A stretch of DNA of 64,000 nucleotides from CAIWHR01 sp963734085. Its GTDB lineage: Bacteria; Pseudomonadota; Gammaproteobacteria; Burkholderiales; Casimicrobiaceae. Where the stretch lies: positions 930,001 through 994,000 of the forward strand of contig CAVTFT010000007.1 in NCBI GenBank assembly GCA_963734085.1. The letters run 5' to 3'. The position numbers and the translations under genes were made by a program. Positions 36,552 to 47,083 of this stretch are shown here, one piece after another (the stretch's first letter is position 1; every line of letters begins with the position of its first letter). The notes under the pieces are model-generated. The model was not told the DNA's origin, searched no databases, and saw only the letters and a program-made list of their open reading frames with translations.

Positions 36552-36911
36552 TCACCACGAGAAAAGCACCCACATCGGCACCTTGAGCCCCGCGTCGAGG
36601 CTGTCGCGGCGTATGAACGTATTGCCGCCGCCGTTCGGGATCAGGTAATACGCGCGGCCATGCCGCGGCGTGACCTTGATCCAGACGAGGGTTCCATTGA
36701 TGCGTGCTTCCTCGACGGTTTCGCTTTTCGTCTGCGAGATCGTGATCTGGGGTTCGAGATCCGCGTCCTCGAGATTCGGCGGGGGCGGAATCTCGGGCAG
36801 AGGCTCCAATGCCGGCGGTGGCGCGGGCGCGGCGGCTTGAGCCGTCACCGGGCCCGCAGCGAGAGCCGCGGCACACAAGAGAGCGCAACCGGCAAGGACG
36901 TCCAGGCGCAT
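36552..36911 (-). CDS. DUF2782 family exported protein
   Basis: A 119-residue protein. The start at 36,911 gives a signal peptide (MRLDVLAGCALLCAAALAAG, cleavage near AQAA). After a Pro-rich linker, ITISQTKSETVEEARING and the Tyr/Ile/Pro-rich C terminus match DUF2782. The function is unknown. The genomic position beside thrB and polA is conserved in Betaproteobacteria, as far as I recall. Confidence 0.85.
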   Translation of the reverse strand: MRLDVLAGCALLCAAALAAGPVTAQAAAPAPPPALEPLPEIPPPPNLEDADLEPQITISQTKSETVEEARINGTLVWIKVTPRHGRAYYLIPNGGGNTFIRRDSLDAGLKVPMWVLFSW

Positions 36912-37159
36912 GCTATATCTCGAAAAGGGATCCGATTTTAGCAGAGCAGGACCATTGCGGCGGAACACCACATTCCCGGCGACATATTGTCGCAGCAGTC
37001 CGGCGGCCGGTCCCGCCGCCGATGAAGCTTAGAGACCCGGCCCTCCGGTCGCGTTCCGTCGTTGCGCGCCATTTGCGCCGGCCGAGCGCCGGATCAGGGC
37101 CCGCGCCTCACGTTGCCCTACAACGGAATCAGCCGGATTCGACGCGCCAATCCCGAAAC

Positions 37160-37885
37160 TCAGAGATTGAGCATCCGCTCGCGCTCGGCCCGCGACGGCT
37201 GGAAGCCGCGATTCTCGTAGAAGTTGAAGATCGCCTCGACGATCGCTTCCGGCTCCTCGATGACCTGCATCAGGTCGAGATCGTCTTCACCGATCATGCC
37301 TTCGCCGACGAGCCGGTCACGTGCCCAATCGATCAGTCCCTGCCAGAACGCCCTGCCGACGAGAATGATCGGAATCTTGCGGCTCTTGCCGGTCTGCACG
37401 AGGGTCAGACATTCGGAGAGCTCGTCGAGCGTGCCGAATCCGCCCGGAAGCACGACATATGCGGATGCGAAGCGCACGAACATCATCTTGCGCGCGAAGA
37501 AATAGCGGAAGTCGAAGCTCACGTCCTGATAGTCGTTGCCGCCCTGCTCGCTCGGCAACAGGATGTTGAGGCCGATCGCCGGAGATCGGCCCGCGAAGGC
37601 GCCGCGATTGGCGGCCTCCATCAGTCCCGGTCCGCCGCCGGAGATCACCGCGAACCCCGCATCGGACAAGAGCCGCGCGATTTTTTCCGTCTTCTCGTAA
37701 TACGGATGACCCGGTCCGATGCGCGAGCTGCCGAACATCGAAATCGCGGGCCGCAGGCCGCGCAGACGTTCGGTCGCGAGAGCGAACTCTGCCATAATCC
37801 CCAGCACCCGCCAGGCCTCCTGCCCGTTGGTCGTGTACATCGCCTGCGGATCGATGAGTTCCGGAATCTTGCTGGTCGTTGCCAT
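37160..37885 (-). CDS. LOG family protein (TIGR00730 Rossmann fold)
   Basis: A 241-residue protein with the PGGFGTLDE signature and the SGGGPGLMEAANRGA phosphate-binding loop. Members hydrolyse nucleotide monophosphates to release the base (LOG) or were once called lysine decarboxylases. This longer form is common beside polA in Betaproteobacteria. Its start codon overlaps that of polA on the other strand (CATG at 37,883-37,886). Confidence 0.9.
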   Translation of the reverse strand: MATTSKIPELIDPQAMYTTNGQEAWRVLGIMAEFALATERLRGLRPAISMFGSSRIGPGHPYYEKTEKIARLLSDAGFAVISGGGPGLMEAANRGAFAGRSPAIGLNILLPSEQGGNDYQDVSFDFRYFFARKMMFVRFASAYVVLPGGFGTLDELSECLTLVQTGKSRKIPIILVGRAFWQGLIDWARDRLVGEGMIGEDDLDLMQVIEEPEAIVEAIFNFYENRGFQPSRAERERMLNL

Positions 37886-40655
37886 GCCTACGCTCGTCCT
37901 GGTGGATGGATCGTCGTACCTTTATCGCGCGTTCCATGCGCTCCCCGATCTGCGCACATCGGCGGGAGAGCCGACCGGCGCGCTGCGCGGCGTCGTGTCG
38001 ATGCTGCGCAGGATAGCCCAAGACGAGAAACCCGACTACTTCGCCGTCGTGTTCGACGCGCCGGGCAAGACGTTCCGCGACGCGTGGTTTCCCGAGTACA
38101 AGGCGCATCGTCCGCCGATGCCGGACGATCTCGCGCGGCAGATCGAATCCATCCACGCCGTCGTTCGCGCGCACGGCTGGCCGCTGCTGATGATCGACGG
38201 CGTCGAGGCCGACGACGTGATCGGGACGCTCGCCGTGCAGGCCGCCGCGGCCGGCATCGGCTGCATCGTTTCGACGTCGGACAAGGACTTGGCGCAGCTC
38301 GTGCGGCCGGGCATCACGCTCGTCAACACGATGAGCAACGAAACGCTGGACGAGCCCGGTGTCGTCGCGAAATTCGGCGTACGTCCCGACCAGGTGCTCG
38401 ATCTCCTGGCATTGACCGGCGACACCGTCGACAACGTGCCGGGCGTGCCGAAGGTGGGGCCGAAGACCGCAGCGAAATGGCTCACCCAGTACGGCAGTCT
38501 CGAGGCAGTCGTCGAACATGCGAGCGAGATTCCGGGTGTCGTCGGCGAGAACCTGCGCTCGACGCTCGACTGGCTCCCGATGGGAAAGCGCCTGCTCACC
38601 GTCAAGACCGATTGCGAGCTGCCGGTGAGCCTCGCCGATCTCAAGCCCGGCGAGCCGCACGCGCAGAGCCTCAAGGCGCTCTACGAACGCTTCGAGTTCA
38701 AGAGCTGGTTGCGCGACATTCAAAATGGCGCGGAGAAGCCCGATGTCGCCGGGGCGATCGCCGATCGCGCTTCGCGCCAGGATACGCGGACGTTCGTCGA
38801 CGCCGATCGGCGCGACAGCGCAACCGAGAGCGAAATGCCGGCGCCCGTTCCGCGCCACTACGAGACCGTGCTCGACGTCGCGACGTTCGAACGATGGATG
38901 GACGCGATCGAGCATGCGGATCTCGTCTGTGTTGACACCGAAACGACAAGCCTCGATCCGATGGAGGCAAGGATCGTCGGCATCGCGCTGGCGATCGAGC
39001 CGGGCCGCGCCTGCTACATCCCGGTCGCGCACCGCTACCCTGGCGCACCGGATCAGCTGGCCCCCGACCTCGTGCTCGGTCGCCTCGCACGATGGCTCGC
39101 CGATCCGATGAAAAAGAAACTCGGCCAGAACGCGAAATACGACCAGCACGTGTTCGCCAATTACGGATTGACGGTCGCCGGCGTCAGTCACGACACGCTG
39201 CTCGAGTCCTACGTGCTCGAAGCGCACCGCCCGCACGACATGGACAATCTCGCCTGGCGGCATCTCGGCGTGAAGACGCTGACCTACGCCGAGGTCGCCG
39301 GCAAGGGTGCGAAACAGATCGCGTTCGATCAGGTGAGCATCGAGGACGCCACCGCCTACTCGGCCGAGGATGCCGACATCACGCTGCAGCTCCATCGTCA
39401 TCTCTATCCGCGCGTCGCTGCCGTCCCGAAGCTCGATCATGTCTACAGGGCGATCGAGATTCCCGTGCGCGAAATCCTCTACCGGATGGAGCGCGAGGGC
39501 GTGATGATCGACACGGCGCTGCTCGCTGCGCATAGCCGGGAGCTGGGCGAGAAGGTGATGGCGCTCGAGCAGCAGGCGTTCTTGCTCGCCGGCCAGCCGT
39601 TCAACCTGTCGTCGCCGCGGCAGCTGGGCGAGATCCTGTTCCAGAAGATGAAGCTGCCGGCGGTGCGCAAGACGGCGACCGGGCAGCCGTCAACCGACGA
39701 GGACGTGCTCACCGAGCTTGCCGCCGATTATCCGTTGCCGAAGGTGCTGCTCGAGCACCGCGCGCTGACCAAGCTCAAGTCGACGTACACCGACAAGCTG
39801 CCGCAGATGGTGAACAAGCGCACCGGCCGCGTGCACACGACGTTCAGCCAGGCGACGGCCGTGACGGGAAGGCTCGCCTCGAGCGAGCCGAACCTGCAGA
39901 ACATCCCGGTGCGAACCGCCGAGGGACGGCGCATTCGCGAGGCGTTCATCGCGCCGCCCGGGCATGTCGTTGTCTCCGCCGACTATTCGCAGATCGAGCT
40001 GCGGATCATGGCGCACCTGTCAGGCGATCCGGCACTGGTGGCCGCGTTTCACGAGGGCGCCGACATCCACCGCGCCACTGCGGCGGACATCTTCGGCGTT
40101 CCGGTTTCTGCGGTGACATCCGATCAGCGCCGCTACATCAAGGCGGTGAATTTCGGATTGATCTACGGGATGGGCGCGTTCGGGCTCTCGCAGCAGCTCG
40201 GCATCGAGCGCAACGCCGCGCAGCAGTTCATCGACAAGTATTTCCAGCGCTACCCCGGCGTCGCCCAGTACATGCAGCAGACGCGCGAGTTCGCGCGCGC
40301 GCACGGCTACGTCGAGACGGTGTTCGGCCGGCGCCTCTTCCTGCCCGACATCAACGCCGCCGGCGGTCCGCGCCGCGCGGGCGCCGAGCGCGCAGCGATC
40401 AACGCGCCGATGCAGGGCACGGCGGCCGATCTGATCAAGCTCGCGATGATCGCGGTGGAGGACTGGATCGACAGCGACAAGCTCGCGACGAAGCTCGTGC
40501 TGCAGGTCCACGACGAGCTCGTCTTCGAAGCGCCCGCAGCGGAGCTCGAGCACGTGAGGGCCGAGTTGCCGAAGCGGATGACCGGCGTGGCCGAGCTCAC
40601 GGTGCCGCTCGTCGTCGACGTCGGCGTCGGCCCGAACTGGGAGCAGGCGCACTGA
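37884..40655 (+). CDS. polA: DNA polymerase I
   Basis: A 923-residue enzyme with three domains. The 5'-3' exonuclease is at about 1-290 (LVLVDGSSYLYRAFHALP, then EADDVIGTLA). The 3'-5' proofreading domain is at about 330-520, with its catalytic DTETTS at 351, NAKYDQHV, and YSAEDADIT all kept. The polymerase is at about 540-923: motif A VVSADYSQIELRIMAH near 700, motif B RRYIKAVNFGLIYGMG, motif C LQVHDELVFE near 875. The start overlaps the LOG gene start. The promoter must therefore lie inside the LOG gene, or a short divergent region is read from within each gene. Confidence 0.97.
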   Translation: MPTLVLVDGSSYLYRAFHALPDLRTSAGEPTGALRGVVSMLRRIAQDEKPDYFAVVFDAPGKTFRDAWFPEYKAHRPPMPDDLARQIESIHAVVRAHGWPLLMIDGVEADDVIGTLAVQAAAAGIGCIVSTSDKDLAQLVRPGITLVNTMSNETLDEPGVVAKFGVRPDQVLDLLALTGDTVDNVPGVPKVGPKTAAKWLTQYGSLEAVVEHASEIPGVVGENLRSTLDWLPMGKRLLTVKTDCELPVSLADLKPGEPHAQSLKALYERFEFKSWLRDIQNGAEKPDVAGAIADRASRQDTRTFVDADRRDSATESEMPAPVPRHYETVLDVATFERWMDAIEHADLVCVDTETTSLDPMEARIVGIALAIEPGRACYIPVAHRYPGAPDQLAPDLVLGRLARWLADPMKKKLGQNAKYDQHVFANYGLTVAGVSHDTLLESYVLEAHRPHDMDNLAWRHLGVKTLTYAEVAGKGAKQIAFDQVSIEDATAYSAEDADITLQLHRHLYPRVAAVPKLDHVYRAIEIPVREILYRMEREGVMIDTALLAAHSRELGEKVMALEQQAFLLAGQPFNLSSPRQLGEILFQKMKLPAVRKTATGQPSTDEDVLTELAADYPLPKVLLEHRALTKLKSTYTDKLPQMVNKRTGRVHTTFSQATAVTGRLASSEPNLQNIPVRTAEGRRIREAFIAPPGHVVVSADYSQIELRIMAHLSGDPALVAAFHEGADIHRATAADIFGVPVSAVTSDQRRYIKAVNFGLIYGMGAFGLSQQLGIERNAAQQFIDKYFQRYPGVAQYMQQTREFARAHGYVETVFGRRLFLPDINAAGGPRRAGAERAAINAPMQGTAADLIKLAMIAVEDWIDSDKLATKLVLQVHDELVFEAPAAELEHVRAELPKRMTGVAELTVPLVVDVGVGPNWEQAH

Positions 40656-40697
40656 CGAGCGGGGAAGAACAGAAGACCTGAACGATTGTTGTGCAAT

Positions 40698-41507
40698 CTA
40701 CGCCGGATCACCGAAGATGTCCTTGTACCCGGCGTAGATGCTCGCCGCGTAGACGGGTGCCAGCACGAACCAGCCGAGGCCCAACGGAATCGTGGCGAGG
40801 ATCGCGAGCAACAGCCCGACGAGCCCGTAGACGAGGAACGGCACGACGTTGCGAAGGCACGCATTGAAGCTCGTCTTCATCGCCGCAATGGGCTCGTCGC
40901 CACGCAGGACGACGAGCGCGGGCGCGAACCAGATCGCCATCAGCAGCGGGACGACGAGCAAGAGAGCGATCAACACCACGACGAGCGCGCCCAGGCTCAC
41001 CGCGGACAGCATCGCAAGGGCCGCCCGCATCGTATCGCCGCTCAGGAGCGCGCCGAGGGTGCCGGCGCCGATCACCGCGACCAGCAGCGCCGCGGTAACG
41101 AGCCAGATCGCAATCCAGCCGGCGAGATAGAGAAGCGCCAGGATCACGAGCGGCGAGAGCCTGTCGCCGAAGCCCGCGAACAGATGGCCGACCGTGAGTT
41201 CTCCGCCGCGCTCCTGCGTGCGGCAGCCCAGCATCAGGCCGGCGGTGAGCGCGGGATGCAGCAGCATCGAGGCAATCTGGCCAATGATCGGAATCACCGA
41301 GAGGCCGATCATGATCGCGAGGTACAGGATTGCGATCACGATCCAGATGACCGGCGATGCGGTGAAGTAGCGCCAGCCTTCGCTCCACCAGTGCGCGCCC
41401 CGTCCCGCGTCTACCGCCCAGCCATCCGCCGGGGGCGTGCCGGGTTGCGGCGAGGCACCGAGCATCGGGGGCAATGGCGGGGTGGCGGCGGGCGGCGGAT
41501 TGTCCAT
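40698..41507 (-). CDS. BPSS1780-family membrane protein (second copy)
   Basis: A 269-residue protein with a Pro-rich N terminus and about six membrane segments (VIWIVIAILYLAIMIGLSVI and others). The QERGGELTVGHLF and YAGYKDIFGDP signatures match the paralogue at 34,601. It is convergent with polA. The function is unknown. Confidence 0.8.
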   Translation of the reverse strand: MDNPPPAATPPLPPMLGASPQPGTPPADGWAVDAGRGAHWWSEGWRYFTASPVIWIVIAILYLAIMIGLSVIPIIGQIASMLLHPALTAGLMLGCRTQERGGELTVGHLFAGFGDRLSPLVILALLYLAGWIAIWLVTAALLVAVIGAGTLGALLSGDTMRAALAMLSAVSLGALVVVLIALLLVVPLLMAIWFAPALVVLRGDEPIAAMKTSFNACLRNVVPFLVYGLVGLLLAILATIPLGLGWFVLAPVYAASIYAGYKDIFGDPA

Positions 41508-41634
41508 GGGGTCCTCGCGTTCCGAGAGGGCGCGGGCGCCTAACGTAGCACAGTCGGTGGCGCATCACGGATTCGCGCCGCGACGCTTCGAGCGGTACCG
41601 GGACTTGGCGGCCGCACGCGGCCGGCCGGGCGGG

Positions 41635-42219
41635 TCAGGCGGCGGTGTTCTTCGGCACCGCGTTCTGCGGCACGAAGTCGCGCATGCGGCGAGCGAGCTC
41701 CGACGGCGCGTCGCTCCGCAGATACCACGCGTGGTGCCGCGATTCGATGACGGGAACGTAGCCGAATGACGCCAGCAGATGCGCCATCGCCGGGCTGTCG
41801 CTGCCGAAGCGATGGACGCGCACGATGTAGGCCTTTCGTCCGGGCGGGGTGGCGAGAAGCGCAGCGATCATCGCACGGCCGTGGCCGTGCCCGCGCCACT
41901 CGGCGTCGACCCCGGTGAGCCAGAGCTCGAAGCCGATGTCGGTCGCCTTGAAGAGGCCGAATCCGATCGGATGATTGACGGCGCCGCCGCGGTCCGGAAG
42001 ATAGACGTAGCCGGGTACGGCCACCGTCGTGAGGTCGCCGGTCTTCGGATCTTCCTCGACGAAGTAGCCGGTGTTGAGCGCCTGGCGAAGGTTCGAGAAG
42101 AACAGCGCCGCCTCGCGCGAATCGGTCGCGAGCTCGCGATCGAAGCTGCCGCGCTGCGCGCCGTCGCGGATCAATGCGCGCAGGATCGAAAGATGGCCGA
42201 CGTGGGCGGGCTGGAGCAT
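41635..42219 (-). CDS. GNAT-family acetyltransferase-like protein
   Basis: A 194-residue protein. LWLTGVDAEWRGHGHGRAMIAALL is the acetyl-CoA-binding loop (Q/R-x-x-G-x-G/A type), and ARMRD-like helices complete the fold. The N-terminal MLQPAHVGHLSILRALIRDGA leads into an FSNLRQALNTGYFVEED segment. The substrate is unknown. It is divergent from groESL. Confidence 0.75.
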   Translation of the reverse strand: MLQPAHVGHLSILRALIRDGAQRGSFDRELATDSREAALFFSNLRQALNTGYFVEEDPKTGDLTTVAVPGYVYLPDRGGAVNHPIGFGLFKATDIGFELWLTGVDAEWRGHGHGRAMIAALLATPPGRKAYIVRVHRFGSDSPAMAHLLASFGYVPVIESRHHAWYLRSDAPSELARRMRDFVPQNAVPKNTAA

Positions 42220-42394
42220 GGTTTTCGGCGTCGCTGTTCGAGGCTTCCCGCACTTACGTTAACGCGGCGCGGACGCAGTGGGAAGACAGGCTTACGAACG
42301 GTTACCCGCGGGCGGCAAGCGGTTGGCCGGAACGCCCTTGGGCCATTGGACATCGTCCGCGCAAATTTGATTGCGATCCGGACCGCTTCGGGCC

Positions 42395-42423
42395 TTGATT
42401 TCCGCCTGCCGAGCGCCTAATAT
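42395..42423 (+). promoter_or_regulatory. groESL promoter
   Basis: TTGATT (42,395-42,400), a 17-bp spacer, and TAATAT (42,418-42,423), immediately followed by CIRCE. This is the arrangement expected for repression by HrcA. Confidence 0.6.
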
Positions 42424-42449
42424 TAGCACTCGCTTACGTTGAGTGCTAA
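42423..42449. promoter_or_regulatory. CIRCE operator (HrcA binding site)
   Basis: A perfect inverted repeat, TTAGCACTC-N9-GAGTGCTAA, identical to the CIRCE consensus. HrcA repressor binds it and releases on heat shock. Confidence 0.95.
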
Positions 42450-42562
42450 CAAGGGCGGCGTACCCCGCAGCCCCGTCGCCTCGGCGGCCGGCTCCAGCAT
42501 TGGAGATGGGTATTGCAAGCGACTGATTTGTAACAAAATCCCACTAGGAGTGAGCACTGACC

Positions 42563-42850
42563 ATGAAGATTCGTCCTTTGCATGATCGCGTGATCGTAAA
42601 GCGGCTCGAGGAAGAACGCAAAACCGCCGGCGGCATCGTGATTCCCGATACCGCAGCCGAGAAGCCCTCGATGGGTGAAGTCGTCTATGCCGGCCCGGGC
42701 AAGACCGACGAGAACGGCAAGCTGATCGCCATGGGCGTCAAGACCGGCGACAAGGTGCTGTTCGGCAAGTACTCGGGCCAGGAATTCAAGATGGAGGGGC
42801 AGGACCTGCTCCACATGCGCGAAGACGACATCATCGGCGTCGTCGCCTGA
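42563..42850 (+). CDS. groS: Co-chaperonin GroES
   Basis: A 95-residue co-chaperonin forming the heptameric lid of GroEL. MKIRPLHDRVIVKRLEEERK, GGIVIPDTAAEKPSMGEV (mobile loop) and DLLHMREDDIIGVVA are canonical. AGGAG precedes the start. It is controlled by the CIRCE element and co-transcribed with groEL. Confidence 0.99.
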   Translation: MKIRPLHDRVIVKRLEEERKTAGGIVIPDTAAEKPSMGEVVYAGPGKTDENGKLIAMGVKTGDKVLFGKYSGQEFKMEGQDLLHMREDDIIGVVA

Positions 42851-42889
42851 TCCTTCCTTCCACCACCCAAAGATTCCAGGAGATACAAC

Positions 42890-44533
<1,644 letters not shown>

Positions 44534-44580
44534 GCCGTCCAGGTTCCCAGGCGGCGACGATTGGCCGCAAGGACAGCAAG

Positions 44581-44608
44581 GCCCCGCTTCGGCGGGGCTT
44601 TGTTTTTT
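44581..44608 (+). terminator. Rho-independent terminator of groESL
   Basis: Stem gccccgc / gcggggc with a ttcg loop, then tttgtttttt. It ends the groESL transcript. Confidence 0.9.
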
Positions 44609-44812
44609 GGTGGTTCACAACAGCGTGCGCAGGGGCGCCATGGCGCCAGCCAGCCAGTGGAACGCCCCTGTACGAGGGCGTAGCGGCCCTTGCAGATAAT
44701 GCTTTAGACTAGCGGCGACCGTGCCGAACTATCGAAAAAGAGCAAGGATATTCCCCGGTCATCGGCCCCGCCATTGGCGGTGGCCGGCCCTTGGGGAACG
44801 CACAACGAACCC

Positions 44813-45403
44813 ATGACTTCCGGAATCCTTTTCGCAATCGCCATCTTTGCGCTGGTCGTGGCCGTCGTCGTCGGCCTCGTCCGGCGCAGTCGTACCGGAG
44901 GCGGCGGGAGCAAAGCCGGAGGCGATTCGCCGAACACGGTTGCGCAGTGGACCGAAGGCGAGACGACGCGCCTGCTGTCCTCCGCCGAGCTGCCGGGGCT
45001 CTACCTGCTGCGGCCGCGCTTCCTCTCCAAGGCCGAGAACGTCGTTTACCTGTTGCTCAAGGCGGCGTTCCCGCGCCATGAAGTCTTCGCGCGGATCCGC
45101 CTCGCCGACGTGCTGCAGGTGAAAATCGGCCCCCAAGGAATGGAGCGGCTGCGCGCTTTTCGCAAAATCGCAAACCAGCATGTCGGCTTCGTCGTCTGCG
45201 ACCGCGACATGACGATTCTCGCGATCGTCGATTCGAAGGAGCCGGACACCGTCGTCAACCCGCGCGACCAAAAGCTCGAGATCATCAAGCAACGCTGCCT
45301 GCAGGCCGCGCAGGTCAAGTACATCTGCGTCTATCCGCCACAGCTGCCGCGCTATCGTGAGTTGCGCGAGCAGATACTGGGCCCCGCGGCAGACCTCGTG
45401 TAG
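44813..45403 (+). CDS. DUF2726 membrane-anchored protein
   Basis: A 196-residue protein with one N-terminal membrane segment (GILFAIAIFALVVAVVVGLV). The cytoplasmic DUF2726 domain has FLSKAENVVYLLLKAAFP, FVVCDRDMTILAIVDSK and the RDQKLEIIKQRCLQAA region, a restriction-endonuclease-like fold. The Met at 44,813 begins the anchor directly. The function is unknown. Confidence 0.82.
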   Translation: MTSGILFAIAIFALVVAVVVGLVRRSRTGGGGSKAGGDSPNTVAQWTEGETTRLLSSAELPGLYLLRPRFLSKAENVVYLLLKAAFPRHEVFARIRLADVLQVKIGPQGMERLRAFRKIANQHVGFVVCDRDMTILAIVDSKEPDTVVNPRDQKLEIIKQRCLQAAQVKYICVYPPQLPRYRELREQILGPAADLV

Positions 45404-45483
45404 TTGCGTTGCGGGCGCGGCCCGCGGCCTGAAGATCGGCGCAGTTTCCTCCGGTGGCATTCCCGCTGCAGCCGACCCCGCCG

Positions 45484-47070
45484 ATGAACACGCCGTTCAA
45501 GCTCACCTACTCGACGATGTTCGATCCGCCGCCGGAGCTGCACACGCGGTTCGAGGCGGCGCTGGCGACGCAGAAGGCTCAACTCGGCGCCGAACATGCG
45601 ATGCTCGTCGACGGCGGCGCTGTCCGCGCGACGCGCCAGATCGAGACACGAAGTCCGATCGACCAGCGGATCGTCCTCGGCCGCTTCCAGGCCGGCGATC
45701 CGGCGCTCGCGGACGCGGCGGTGGCTGCCGCGAAGCGTGCGTTCCCCGCGTGGGCGGCAACGCCGTGGCCGGAGCGCGTCGAACGCCTTCGCCACGCGGC
45801 ACGGCTGATCGAGGAGCGCGTCTATTTCATCGCCGCGGCGCTTGCCCTCGAAGTCGGCAAGAACCGGATGGAATCGCTGGGCGAAGCGCAGGAGACCGCC
45901 GATCTCATCGCCTACTACTGCGACCAGATGGAGGCGAACAACGGCTTCGAGCGCGCGATGGCGAGCGATCCGCTCGCAGGCTTCGAGAGCGAGAACACGA
46001 GCGTGCTGAAGCCCCACGGCGTTTGGCTCGTGATCGCGCCGTTCAACTTTCCGCTGGCGCTCGCCGGCGGGCCGTCGGGCGCCGCACTCGTCGCCGGCAA
46101 CACGGTCGTCTTCAAAGCGGCGTCGGCGACGTCGTGGAGCGGACGGCTTCTCGCCGACGCGTTTCACGACGCCGGGATTCCGCCAGGCGTGTTCAACTAC
46201 GTGACCGGGCCGGGCGCCTCGCTCGGCGAAGCGCTGATCCGCCATCGCGACGTCGCCGGCGTCACGTTCACGGGCTCGCGCGAGGTCGGGATGTACCTGC
46301 ATCGCACGTTCGCCGAGGGAGCCTGGCCGCGGCCGTGCATCGCCGAAATGGGGGGCAAGAACGCGGCGATCGTCACCCGCCGTGCCAATCTTGCCGACGC
46401 GGCGTCCGGCGTCACGCGCTCGGCGTTCGGGCTGTCCGGTCAGAAATGCTCGGCGTGCTCACGCGTGTACGTCGAGCACACGGTATTCAACGACTTCGTC
46501 GCGCGCCTGCACGCCGCCGCGACGAGCATCGCGGTCGGCGATCCGACGGAGCGCGCGAACTGGATGGGGCCGGTGATCGACGCCGCCGCGGTCGCGCGGT
46601 TCGAGGACGCGAGCGCGCAGATTCACGCGCTCTCCCGGCAGGGCGCGATCGTCCACGGCGGCGAACGGCTCGACCAAGGCGATCTCGCGCACGGCCACTA
46701 CTGCGCGCCGACGATCGCTCGCGCGCCATTCGATCATCCGCTCTGGGCTCAGGAACTGTTCGCGCCGTTCGTGCTGGTGGCGCCGGTCGAGGATCTCGTC
46801 GAAGCGATCGCGCGGGCCAATGCGAGTGCGTACGGCCTTACTGCCGGGTTCTATGGCGCGCCGGACGAGGCCGAACGCTTTTTCGACGGGATCGAGGCCG
46901 GCGTCTGCTATGCGAATCGGCCACAGGGCGCGACGACCGGAGCGTGGCCCGGTTACCAGCCGTTCGGTGGCTGGAAGGCGTCGGGCTCGACGGGAAAAGC
47001 TGGCGGATCGCTCTACTATCTTCCGCAGTATTTGCGCGAGCAGTCGCAGACGCGTGTGCGCCGGGCCTGA
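45484..47070 (+). CDS. Aldehyde dehydrogenase, probable L-glutamate gamma-semialdehyde dehydrogenase
   Basis: A 528-residue NAD-dependent enzyme. The catalytic Cys is at about residue 322 in SGQKCSACSR, and the Glu is in EMGGKNAAIV. VIAPFNFPLALAGGPSGAAL and FTGSREVGMYL bind the cofactor. The sequence pattern is of the P5C dehydrogenase (RocA/PutA C-terminal) group, which oxidises glutamate semialdehyde from proline or arginine breakdown. The N terminus (NTPFKLTYSTMFDPPPEL) fits. No proline dehydrogenase is adjacent. Confidence 0.88.
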   Translation: MNTPFKLTYSTMFDPPPELHTRFEAALATQKAQLGAEHAMLVDGGAVRATRQIETRSPIDQRIVLGRFQAGDPALADAAVAAAKRAFPAWAATPWPERVERLRHAARLIEERVYFIAAALALEVGKNRMESLGEAQETADLIAYYCDQMEANNGFERAMASDPLAGFESENTSVLKPHGVWLVIAPFNFPLALAGGPSGAALVAGNTVVFKAASATSWSGRLLADAFHDAGIPPGVFNYVTGPGASLGEALIRHRDVAGVTFTGSREVGMYLHRTFAEGAWPRPCIAEMGGKNAAIVTRRANLADAASGVTRSAFGLSGQKCSACSRVYVEHTVFNDFVARLHAAATSIAVGDPTERANWMGPVIDAAAVARFEDASAQIHALSRQGAIVHGGERLDQGDLAHGHYCAPTIARAPFDHPLWAQELFAPFVLVAPVEDLVEAIARANASAYGLTAGFYGAPDEAERFFDGIEAGVCYANRPQGATTGAWPGYQPFGGWKASGSTGKAGGSLYYLPQYLREQSQTRVRRA

Positions 47071-47083
47071 TGGCCACCAGGGA

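Larger units (their letters stand above)
42220..42562. other. groESL upstream region
   Basis: A non-coding region divergently serving the acetyltransferase and groES. It holds the sigma-70-like promoter, the CIRCE operator and a 113-bp leader with AGGAG before groES. Confidence 0.7.

Noticed and set aside
36809..38935. A 708-residue plus-strand frame
   Set aside because: It crosses the DUF2782 and LOG genes antisense and polA out of frame. It is a GC-rich shadow.
37317..39533. A 738-residue minus-strand frame
   Set aside because: It is antisense to polA and then runs out of frame through the LOG gene. No homology is visible.
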